Below are positions 34,620 to 44,600 of a stretch of DNA of 64,000 nt, piece after piece. The DNA is from Pseudomonas benzenivorans. GTDB taxonomy: Bacteria > Pseudomonadota > Gammaproteobacteria > Pseudomonadales > Pseudomonadaceae. Position 1 is the stretch's first letter. Each line of letters starts with the position of its first letter. The stretch lies in the NCBI RefSeq assembly GCF_033547155.1, contig NZ_CP137892.1:1736001-1800000 (forward strand), read 5' to 3'. Made by a program: the position numbers and the translations under genes. A model generated the notes under the pieces. That model saw only the letters and a program-made list of their open reading frames with translations. It had not been told where the DNA came from and ran no database searches.

Positions 34620-36775
34620 ACCGCCGCCGGGCCGACGCGGCCCTTGCGCAGGGCCTCGATCACCGACTCCTTCGGGCCGTCGGCGACGATGTGGCCGTTG
34701 TCCAATACCACCAGGCGGTCCACCAGGTTGAGCATCGAGGCGCGGTGGGTGATCAGCAGCAGGGTCTTGCCCTGGGCCCAGGTATGCAGGCGGTTGCGCA
34801 GGATCTCTTCGCTGCTGTTGTCCATCGCGCTGGTGGGTTCATCGAGTAGCAGGATGGGCGGATCGAGGAGGATGGCCCGGGCCAGCAGCACGGCCTGGCG
34901 TTGCCCGCCGGAGAGCAGTTGACCGCGCTCGCCGACCGGCCGATCGAAGCCCTGCGGATGCTGCCGGGCCAAATCGCTGACGCCGGTCAGCTCGGCGACC
35001 TCGAGCATGCGCGCGTCGCTGACGTAGCGGGCGCCGAGGGTCAGGTTGTCGCGCAGGCTGCCGGCCAGCAGCGGCAGGTCGTGGGCGACATAGCCGATCT
35101 GGTGGCGCAGGTCGGCGACGTCGAGCTGGCGCAGGTCGAGGTTGTCGAGCAGGATCTGGCCCTCCTCGGGCGTGTACAGGGCCATCAGCAGGCGCGCCAG
35201 GGTGCTCTTGCCCGAGCCGCTGCGGCCGATGATGCCGATACGCTCGCCGGCGGCCATGCGCAGGCTGACGTTGGCCAGCGCCGGCGCGCTCTGGTTGGGG
35301 TAGCGGAAGGTCACCTGGCGTATGTCCAGCTCGCCTTTGAGCTGGGTGCGCTCCAGGGGCCGCTGTTTGGCCTGGCGTTCCTGGGGCAGGGCCATCAGTG
35401 CGTCGGTACTGGTCATGGTCAGGCGGGCTTGCTGGTAGCGGGTGATCAGCCCGGCGATCTGTCCCAGTGGCGCGAGCACCCGGCTGCCGAGCATGTAGCA
35501 GGCGACCAGGGCGCCGACGCTGAGGTCGCCGGCGATGATGCTGTAGACCCCGGCGACGATGATGGACATGCCGGAGAGCTGTTGCAGGAACAGGGTGCCG
35601 TTGGTCGCCAGTGCCGACAGGAAGCGAGCGTGGCTGTCCAGGCGGGTGACGGCGCCGTGGATTTTCTCCCACTCATGCTGACGCTCGCTCTCGGCGCCAA
35701 AGGCCTTGAGGGTTTCCAGCCCGCCGAGGGTTTCGATCAGCAGGGCCTGGCGCTGCGAGGCGAGTGCCAGGCTTCTCTGCACCGTGTCGCGCAGACGCGA
35801 CTGGATGATCAGGGCGAACACCGCGGTGAGCGGAAAGGCCAGCAGCGGAATGAGCACCAGCCAGCCGCCGATCAGCCAGATCACCGCGATCATCAGCAAG
35901 GCGAACGGCAGGTCGATCAGGCTGGTCAGGGTCACGGCGGTGAGGAATTCGCGCAGGCCCTGGAAGTCGTGGATGCTCTGGGCGAAACCGCCAACCGTGG
36001 CAGGCCGCGCCTTCATCGCCATGCCGCTGATGCGCTCGAACAGCGTGGCCGACAGCACCACGTCGGTTTTCTTGCCGGCGCTATCCAGCAGGTGCGCGCG
36101 CAGTACGCGCAGCAGCAGCTCGAAGCTGTTGCCGATGAACAGGCCGATGACCAGCACCCAGAGGGTCGCGGTGGCCTGGTTGGGCACCACCCGGTCATAG
36201 GTCTGCATGACGAACAGCGGCACCATAAGGCCCAGGGCGTTGATCAGCAGGCTGGCGAGCATGGCGTCGGAGTAGAGCCAGCGCGACAGCTTCAGGGTGT
36301 CGCGAAACCAGGCGTCGATGCGAGGAACCAGTGGCTGACGTGCTTCTTCCAGCTCATGCCGGGGGCGGGCGAACAGGGCCTGGCCGCTGTACTCGCCGGC
36401 CAGCACTTCACGGTTGACCCACTGCTCGCCGCCCTCCGCCTCGCAGGGCAGGATCAGCGCCTGGCCCTTGTCGCCCCACTTGCGCAGTACCGCACTGCGT
36501 CCGCCCTTGAGCAGCAGCAGCACCGGAAGGTTCAAGGTCGAGATGGCATCCAGTTGACGGTTCAGCAGTCGCCCTTGCAGGCCGGCGCGAGCCGCCGCGC
36601 GGGTCAGCAGCTCGGCATTCAGACGCTGTTCGGGCATCGGCAGACCGGCCGTCAGGCTCGCGCGGCTCGCCGTGCAACCGTGCAGCTGACAGAGAATCAG
36701 CAGGCCATCGAGCAACGGATCGTCGTGGCTCAAGCGCGGATCACTGGCGGACCCGGTCTGTTCCATGCTCGTCAC
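34616..36775 (-). CDS. lapB: Type I secretion ABC transporter (LapB)
   Basis: 719 residues. GTG at 36775 is chosen because GAGGAG lies nine bases upstream; an ATG three codons later is further from it. Domains: degenerate C39-like peptidase domain without the catalytic cysteine (about 20-150), six-helix ABC membrane domain (about 165-445), and nucleotide-binding domain with Walker A GRSGSGKST (about 515-523), signature LLSGGQRQA and Walker B ILLLDEPTSAMD. C39-like domains without protease activity are typical of transporters for large RTX adhesins. The stop codon TAG falls in the inverted repeat of the element at 34349-34619, so the original C-terminus (now ending RKGRVGPAAV) may have been changed by a residue or two. 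Confidence 0.95.
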   Translation of the reverse strand: MTSMEQTGSASDPRLSHDDPLLDGLLILCQLHGCTASRASLTAGLPMPEQRLNAELLTRAAARAGLQGRLLNRQLDAISTLNLPVLLLLKGGRSAVLRKWGDKGQALILPCEAEGGEQWVNREVLAGEYSGQALFARPRHELEEARQPLVPRIDAWFRDTLKLSRWLYSDAMLASLLINALGLMVPLFVMQTYDRVVPNQATATLWVLVIGLFIGNSFELLLRVLRAHLLDSAGKKTDVVLSATLFERISGMAMKARPATVGGFAQSIHDFQGLREFLTAVTLTSLIDLPFALLMIAVIWLIGGWLVLIPLLAFPLTAVFALIIQSRLRDTVQRSLALASQRQALLIETLGGLETLKAFGAESERQHEWEKIHGAVTRLDSHARFLSALATNGTLFLQQLSGMSIIVAGVYSIIAGDLSVGALVACYMLGSRVLAPLGQIAGLITRYQQARLTMTSTDALMALPQERQAKQRPLERTQLKGELDIRQVTFRYPNQSAPALANVSLRMAAGERIGIIGRSGSGKSTLARLLMALYTPEEGQILLDNLDLRQLDVADLRHQIGYVAHDLPLLAGSLRDNLTLGARYVSDARMLEVAELTGVSDLARQHPQGFDRPVGERGQLLSGGQRQAVLLARAILLDPPILLLDEPTSAMDNSSEEILRNRLHTWAQGKTLLLITHRASMLNLVDRLVVLDNGHIVADGPKESVIEALRKGRVGPAAV

Positions 36776-36799
36776 GTATTACTGCTCCTCGGGCCGGTA

Positions 36800-38161
36800 C
36801 TACTTCATTTCCGGCAGGCGTGCCTCGCTCTTTACCTCTGAAAGGGCGACGGCTTCGGCCGGCACTACGACCTGTTGCTGGCGCAGCAGATCCCCCATGG
36901 CCGCGATGACGCGGTACATGGCGAACTCTTCGGTGTAACGCACCTCTGTGTAGCGACGGTTGGCGGTGAAGAGCTCATTCTCGCTGTCGAGCAGGTCGAG
37001 CAGGGTGCGTTGGCCCAGGCGGAACTGCTGTTGATAGGCCTCGCGTACCCTTGCAGTGTAGTCGGCGTAGTCGCGTGCCTTGGGCGTTTGCAGACGGGCG
37101 TTCTCCATGGCGTTCCAGGCCAGGGCGAGATTCTCGTTGAGTACGCGCAAGGCGTTGTTGCGGATATCCATGGATTCGTTGATCTGGTGCGCGGTGGATT
37201 GCAAACGGGCCTTGTCGCGCATGCCATTGAACAGGTTGTAGTTCATCACCACCGCGGCGCGCCAACCGTTGGAGTGGCCCTCATCGCCTTGCACGTTGTC
37301 GTCGGCATTGGTCGCCAGTTCCACGTCGAAGCGCGGGTAGAACGGCGACTTGGCCACTTCGTACTGCTTCTCGGCGGCGTGGACATCGGCTTGGGCCGAC
37401 TTCAGGAAGGGGTTGTTATCCATCACCAGCTGCCGGGCGCTGGCCAGATCCGCCGGCATGTCGCCCCGTACGCTGGCGGGGGAGGCCAGTTCGTCGGGCA
37501 TCCGGCCGACGGCGCTGAAGAAGTTCGCCTCGGCGTCGGCCAGGTTGACTTGTTCGGTGTACAGGTTGTTCTCGGCCAGAGCCAGGCGAGCCTGGGACTG
37601 GTCGAGGTCGGCGGCGCTGCCGACGCCCTGGCGGCTGCGCAGGTCGATCTGGTCGTTGATGCGCTGATGGGCGAGCAGGTTGTTCTTCGCCAGGCTGACC
37701 AGCTCGCGGCGCTTCAGAATATCGAGGTAAACCTCCACGGTGCGTAGCGCGAGGCTTTCCGAGGTGCCGAGCACGCGGTAGGCGCGCGAGTTGACCACCG
37801 CCTCGGTGCGGGCCACTTCATTGGGGGTGTTGAAACCGTCGAACAACATCTGCCGCAGACGCAGTTCGGCGTTCTGGTAGTTGAGGGTTTCCGTGTTGTG
37901 GGAGCCCGGTACTCGCGCACGAGTGGTCGGGCTGTCGGTGTGCTCGCGGCCGTAGCCCACCAGCAGATCGACGGTCGGCAGGTAGCCGCCCTTGGCGATT
38001 CTGACTTCTTCATCTGACGAGAGACGACTGTTGATTCCAGCATGAATCTCGGGGTGATTATCCAGGGTGGCTTGGATCGCCTCCGACAGGGTCATCGCCT
38101 GGGACTGGGTGCAAGCCATTGCTAGCAGCATGCTGGCCCAGAGGGGATTGATAGCGCGCAT
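36800..38161 (-). CDS. lapE: TolC-family outer-membrane channel (LapE)
   Basis: 453 residues from the ATG at 38161, with AAGGAG nine bases upstream; the longer frame to 38290 is rejected. Signal peptide MRAINPLWASMLLAMACTQSQA, then the two repeated outer-membrane efflux domains with TLSEAIQATLDNHPEI near the N-terminus, YLDILKRRELVSLAKNNL in the middle, and QFRLGQRTLLDLLDSENELFTANRRY near residue 390. It forms the outer-membrane exit of the type I system with LapB and LapC. The gene is divergent from lapA across a 454-bp region. Confidence 0.94.
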   Translation of the reverse strand: MRAINPLWASMLLAMACTQSQAMTLSEAIQATLDNHPEIHAGINSRLSSDEEVRIAKGGYLPTVDLLVGYGREHTDSPTTRARVPGSHNTETLNYQNAELRLRQMLFDGFNTPNEVARTEAVVNSRAYRVLGTSESLALRTVEVYLDILKRRELVSLAKNNLLAHQRINDQIDLRSRQGVGSAADLDQSQARLALAENNLYTEQVNLADAEANFFSAVGRMPDELASPASVRGDMPADLASARQLVMDNNPFLKSAQADVHAAEKQYEVAKSPFYPRFDVELATNADDNVQGDEGHSNGWRAAVVMNYNLFNGMRDKARLQSTAHQINESMDIRNNALRVLNENLALAWNAMENARLQTPKARDYADYTARVREAYQQQFRLGQRTLLDLLDSENELFTANRRYTEVRYTEEFAMYRVIAAMGDLLRQQQVVVPAEAVALSEVKSEARLPEMK

Positions 38162-38615
38162 GGGGGAATCTCCTTGTAGGTGTTCTATTCCTGTCGCCAG
38201 AAAAATGACCCTTATGCTCGGAGAGCCGCTTAGAGCCTTTAACATCACAGCTAAGAACATCTTTTCGAGAAGTTCAGAAAAAAAGCGCACAAGCGTTATG
38301 ACAAAAAAGTCTTATGCATTTCGAAGAAAGCATCCCAGTGTTTTTCCACAAGAGGCATGTAAAAGGCGGTCAGTCTGTGCATGCCGCAGATGGCGGGCGA
38401 GAACAGGTTTAATGCATAGGGCGGGGATGATTCTGATGATGGAGTAGTGTGACGCGGGCTGAGTGAGACTTAGTGCTGTATCGGTTGGTTTGTGGGCCAT
38501 GTACGCCGTCCCATTTCACTATCAGTTTTTTCGACGCGCTCGGTGTTCGAGAAGGTGTTCTGAGCCTTTTTGAAACGTGTCGGCGGTGGTCGACAGCTGT
38601 AGTGAGGAGGGAATC
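38162..38615. other. Divergent regulatory region lapE / lapA
   Basis: 454 bp that is visibly richer in A+T than the flanking genes. It must hold promoters for both the secretion genes and the adhesin. I looked for a FleQ-type box (GTCAATAAATTGAC) and found none. A dyad at 38255-38275 is the only strong symmetric element. The lapA start has AGGAGG eight bases upstream. Confidence 0.65.
38255..38275. promoter_or_regulatory. Dyad-symmetric element in lapE/lapA region
   Basis: GAACATCT at 38255-38262 pairs with AGAAGTTC at 38268-38275, seven of eight positions matching around a five-base centre. It is a candidate operator; no regulator can be named. Confidence 0.3.
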
Positions 38616-41600
38616 ATGGCTACTTTGATTGGTGTCGTCAGTCAGGTCGTAGGCGAGGTCTTTGCTGTAGCGGGCGATGGATCACGTCGACCACTGTTCG
38701 AAGGCGATAGGGTCTATGCCGGCGAACAGCTGGTCACCGGCGCGACGGGCGCCGTCGCAGTAGCCTTGAGCAACGGCCGGCAACTGACGCTTGGGCGTGA
38801 CAGCAGTCTGAGTCTCAGTGAACAGTTGCTCGCGCAGTCAGCTGATCAGGTCGGGTTCGGACAGCAGTCGGCTGTCGATGCTCCCAGTGCTCAAGATCTG
38901 AGCGAGGTCGAGCAGTTGCAGGCCGCCATCGAGGCCGGCGTCGACCCGACCGTGGCCGGCGAGGCGACTGCCGCCGGGCCCGGTGCGGGAGGCGCAGCGG
39001 GCTCCGGGGGCGGCGGTCATAGTTTTGTGTTGCTGGACGAAACCGCCGGCGCGGTTGAACCTGTGATCGGCTTTCCCACGGTCGGCCTCAGCTCCGGCCC
39101 GGAGTTCCCCGACCCCGACCCTGCTGTCTCTGATGATGATACCCAGCCAGCCGATGGAACCCCGGTAGTAGAGGTCGAGCATCAGGATTTCAACGGTTCG
39201 GTGATCGTCGGCCCCGCGTTGGTCGATGAACAAGCCCTGGCTAATGGCACCAATCCGAGTAGCCCCGCCGAACAGGCCAATGGGCGTTTCATCATCACTT
39301 CTCCAGATGGTGTTTCCGCGCTGGAGGTCCTCGACGTCAACGGTGTCTGGATAGATGTCACCAACGGCGGTGTGGTCCAGGGGAAATACGGGATACTGAC
39401 CGTGGATGCGGCCGGTAACTGGACCTATACGCTGACCAACAACACCCTCGATCACAGCAACCCGAATGCGACCGGCGCGGACGATCAGGTTGGCGAGAGT
39501 TTTCAGGTGCGGGTGTTCGATCTGGACGGCGATGTATCGCCTATCGTGCTGCTTGATGTGCTGGTCAACGATGACGGGCCGACCCTCGCCGAAGGAGAGG
39601 GCGCCGTGGTGTCGAGCAGTGTCGATGAAGACGATATCGTAGGTGGCAACCCCGATGGCGACGCTATAACCAACGTCGCCTCCGGCGCGGCCGGCAGCCT
39701 CAGCGCATTGGTCAACTTCGGCGCGGACGGCCCGGGCAGCTTCGGGCTTTCCTCCAGCCCTGCGGCGCTGGCGTCGCTGACGGCTCAAGGTCTCACATCC
39801 GGCGGTACGGCGTTGACCTACAGCGTGGTCGGCAACCTGCTGACTGCCTCGGCCGGCGCGACCACTGTCTTCACGCTCCAGGTGAATGGTGACGGCAGCT
39901 ACGTATTCACCCTGCTTGGCCCGCTGGACCATCCCTTGGCCGACGGCAATGACGACGAGTTGCTGAGCCTGCCGATCGACTTCTCCGGCCTGCTGACCGC
40001 GACCGATGGCGATGGCGACTCGATCGGCGCATTCAACAGCGGCAGCTTCGTGATCAATGTCGAGGACGACGTGCCGGTGGCCGTGGTTGGTGAAGAGCGG
40101 CCGACGATCAACCAGCTGGTGCATGAAGACCCGCTGCTCAGCCCGCACCAGGGCAACAGCGAGTCTGGCCAGACCCTGACGGCCAGCGGTGGCGCCGGGG
40201 CCCTGCATGTGCTGGTCAACTTCGGCGCGGACGGCCCGGGCAGCTTCGGCCTGTCGAGCAACGTCGGCGCACTGACGGCGCAAGGCCTGACCTCGGGCGG
40301 TGAAGCGCTGAGCTACGCGGTGGTGGGCAATACCCTGACCGCCAGCGTCAGCGGTTACGAGGTGTTCACCCTGGTGGTGAATGCCGACGGCAGCTACCTG
40401 TTCACCCTGAAGGGGCCGATCGACCATCCGATGATGGACGGTAACGACGGCGAGACCCTGGCGGGCCTGGGCATCGACTTCTCCGGCGTGCTGACCGCCA
40501 CCGACGGTGACGGTGACCCGCTGGTGGGTGGCTTCCCGGCGGGCAGCTTCACCATCGATGTCGAGGACGACGTGCCGGTGGCGGCCAACGGCGAGCAGCG
40601 CCCGACGATCAACCAACTGGTGCACGAGGACCCGCTGCTCAGCCCGCACCAGGGCAACAGCGAGGGCGGCCAGACCCTGACGGCCAGCGGTGGCGCCGGG
40701 GCCCTGCATGTGCTGGTCAACTTCGGCGCGGACGGCCCGGGCAGCTTCGGCCTGTCGAGCAACGTCGGCGCACTGACGGCGCAAGGCCTGACCTCGGGCG
40801 GTGAAGCGCTGAGCTATGCGGTGGTGGGCAATACCCTGACCGCCAGCGTCAGCGGCTACGAGGTGTTCACCCTGGTGGTGAATGCCGACGGCAGCTACCT
40901 GTTCACCCTGAAGGGGCCGATCGACCATCCGATGATGGACGGTAACGACGGCGAGACCCTGGCGGGCCTGGGCATCGACTTCTCCGGCGTGCTGACCGCC
41001 ACCGACGGTGACGGTGACCCGCTGGTGGGTGGCTTCCCGGCGGGCAGCTTCACCATCGATGTCGAGGACGACGTGCCGGTGGCTCGTCTGAATGATCAAG
41101 CCCCTGACCTGGGCCAGGTAACAGTGGACGAGAGCCTGCCGGCATTCGGTGGCGAGGGCGGTGATGGCATCGCCATGGCGGTGCTCAGTGGCGCGCTGGT
41201 GCAGGCGCAGTTCGACAGTTCCTTCGGCGCCGACGGTCCGGGCTCGACGAGCTACAGCCTGATGTTGAGTGGCAACGGCGTGCCCAGCGGGCTGTTCGCC
41301 GTGGATGCGAGCGCGCCAGATGGCAAGGGTGCGCAGATCCTGCTGAGTCAGGTGGGCAACGTGATCACCGGCAGCGTGGGGGCGGCTGACTACTTCACCC
41401 TGACCATCGACCCGACGACGGGCGCGGTGACCCTGCACCTGCTGGACAACATCTGGCATGGAGACACCACGGACCACGACGATGCGCAGACCCTGCTGTT
41501 GGAGCCAGGCGTGTTGAAACTGGTGCAGACCCTGACCGATGGCGATGGCGACAGTGACAGCAAGTCGATCGACCTGGGTGCCGCCGGGGTGTTCCGCTTC

Positions 41601-44600
41601 GAGGACGACGGTCCGGACGCCAGCCTGAACAAAGATGCCCCCGAGCTGGGCAAGGTAAAAGTGGACGAGAGCCTGCCGGCGTTCGGTGGCGTGGGCGGTG
41701 ATGGCATCGCCACGGCGGTGCTCAGTGGCGCGCTGGTGCAGGTGCAGTTCGACAGTTCCTTCGGCGCCGACGGTCCGGGCTCGACGAGCTACAGCCTGAT
41801 GTTGAGTGGCAATGGCGTGCCCAGCGGGCTGTTCGCCGTGGATGCGAGCGCGCCGGATGGCAAGGGTGCGCAGATCCTGCTGAGTCAGGTGGGCAACGTG
41901 ATCACCGGCAGCGTGGGGGCGGCTGACTACTTCACCCTGACCATCGACCCGACGACGGGCGCGGTGACCCTGCACCTGCTGGACAACATCTGGCATGGAG
42001 ACACCACGGACCACGACGATGCGCAGACCCTGCTGTTGGATCCAGGCGTGTTGAAACTGGTGCAGACCCTGACCGATGGCGATGGCGACAGTGACAGCAA
42101 GTCGATCGACCTGGGTGCCGCCGGGGTGTTCCGCTTCGAGGACGACGGTCCGGACGCCAGCCTGAACAAAGATGCCCCCGAGCTGGGCAAGGTAAAAGTG
42201 GACGAGAGCCTGCCGGCGTTCGGTGGCGTGGGCGGTGATGGTATCGCCACGGCGGTGCTCAGTGGCGCGCTGGTGCAGGCGCAGTTCGACAGTTCCTTCG
42301 GCGCCGACGGTCCGGGCTCGACGAGCTACAGCCTGATGTTGAGTGGCAATGGCGTGCCCAGCGGGCTGTTCGCCGTGGATGCGAGCGCGCCAGATGGCAA
42401 GGGTGCGCAGATCCTGCTGAGTCAGGTGGGCAACGTGATCACCGGCAGCGTGGGTGCGGCTGACTACTTCACCCTGACCATCGACCCGACGACGGGCGCG
42501 GTGACCCTGCACCTGCTGGACAACATCTGGCATGGAGACACCTCGGACCACGACGATGCGCAGACCCTGCTGTTGGAGCCAGGCGTGTTGAAACTGGTGC
42601 AGACCCTCACCGATGGCGATGGCGACAGTGACAGCAAGTCGATCGACCTGGGTGCCGCCGGGGTGTTCCGCTTCGAGGACGACGGTCCGGACGCCAGCCT
42701 GAACAAAGATGCCCCCGAGCTGGGCAAGGTAAAAGTGGACGAGAGCCTGCCGGCGTTCGGTGGCGTGGGCGGTGATGGCATCGCCACGGCGGTGCTCAGT
42801 GGCGCGCTGGTGCAGGCGCAGTTCGACAGTTCCTTCGGCGCCGACGGTCCGGGCTCGACGAGCTACAGCCTGATGTTGAGTGGCAATGGCGTGCCCAGCG
42901 GGCTGTTCGCCGTGGATGCGAGCGCGCCAGATGGCAAGGGTGCGCAGATCCTGCTGAGTCAGGTGGGCAACGTGATCACCGGCAGCGTGGGTGCGGCTGA
43001 CTACTTCACCCTGACCATCGACCCGACGACGGGCGCGGTGACCCTGCACCTGCTGGACAACATCTGGCATGGAGACACCACGGACCACGACGATGCGCAG
43101 ACCCTGCTGTTGGAGCCAGGCGTGTTGAAACTGGTGCAGACCCTGACCGATGGCGATGGCGACAGTGACAGCAAGTCGATCGACCTGGGTGCCGCCGGGG
43201 TGTTCCGCTTCGAGGACGACGGTCCGGACGCCAGCCTGAACAAAGATGCCCCCGAGCTGGGCAAGGTAAAAGTGGACGAGAGCCTGCCGGCGTTCGGTGG
43301 CGTGGGCGGTGATGGCATCGCCACGGCGGTGCTCAGTGGCGCGCTGGTGCAGGTGCAGTTCGACAGTTCCTTCGGCGCCGACGGTCCGGGCTCGACGAGC
43401 TACAGCCTGATGTTGAGTGGCAATGGCGTGCCCAGCGGGCTGTTCGCCGTGGATGCGAGCGCGCCGGATGGCAAGGGTGCGCAGATCCTGCTGAGTCAGG
43501 TGGGCAACGTGATCACCGGCAGCGTGGGGGCGGCTGACTACTTCACCCTGACCATCGACCCGACGACGGGCGCGGTGACCCTGCACCTGCTGGACAACAT
43601 CTGGCATGGAGACACCACGGACCACGACGATGCGCAGACCCTGCTGTTGGATCCAGGCGTGTTGAAACTGGTGCAGACCCTGACCGATGGCGATGGCGAC
43701 AGTGACAGCAAGTCGATCGACCTGGGTGCCGCCGGGGTGTTCCGCTTCGAGGACGACGGTCCGGACGCCAGCCTGAACAAAGATGCCCCCGAGCTGGGCA
43801 AGGTAAAAGTGGACGAGAGCCTGCCGGCGTTCGGTGGCGTGGGCGGTGATGGTATCGCCACGGCGGTGCTCAGTGGCGCGCTGGTGCAGGCGCAGTTCGA
43901 CAGTTCCTTCGGCGCCGACGGTCCGGGCTCGACGAGCTACAGCCTGATGTTGAGTGGCAATGGCGTGCCCAGCGGGCTGTTCGCCGTGGATGCGAGCGCG
44001 CCAGATGGCAAGGGTGCGCAGATCCTGCTGAGTCAGGTGGGCAACGTGATCACCGGCAGCGTGGGTGCGGCTGACTACTTCACCCTGACCATCGACCCGA
44101 CGACGGGCGCGGTGACCCTGCACCTGCTGGACAACATCTGGCATGGAGACACCTCGGACCACGACGATGCGCAGACCCTGCTGTTGGAGCCAGGCGTGTT
44201 GAAACTGGTGCAGACCCTCACCGATGGCGATGGCGACAGTGACAGCAAGTCGATCGACCTGGGTGCCGCCGGGGTGTTCCGCTTCGAGGACGACGGTCCG
44301 GACGCCAGCCTGAACAAAGATGCCCCCGAGCTGGGCAAGGTAAAAGTGGACGAGAGCCTGCCGGCGTTCGGTGGCGTGGGCGGTGATGGCATCGCCACGG
44401 CGGTGCTCAGTGGCGCGCTGGTGCAGGCGCAGTTCGACAGTTCCTTCGGCGCCGACGGTCCGGGCTCGACGAGCTACAGCCTGATGTTGAGTGGCAATGG
44501 CGTGCCCAGCGGGCTGTTCGCCGTGGATGCGAGCGCGCCAGATGGCAAGGGTGCGCAGATCCTGCTGAGTCAGGTGGGCAACGTGATCACCGGCAGCGTG

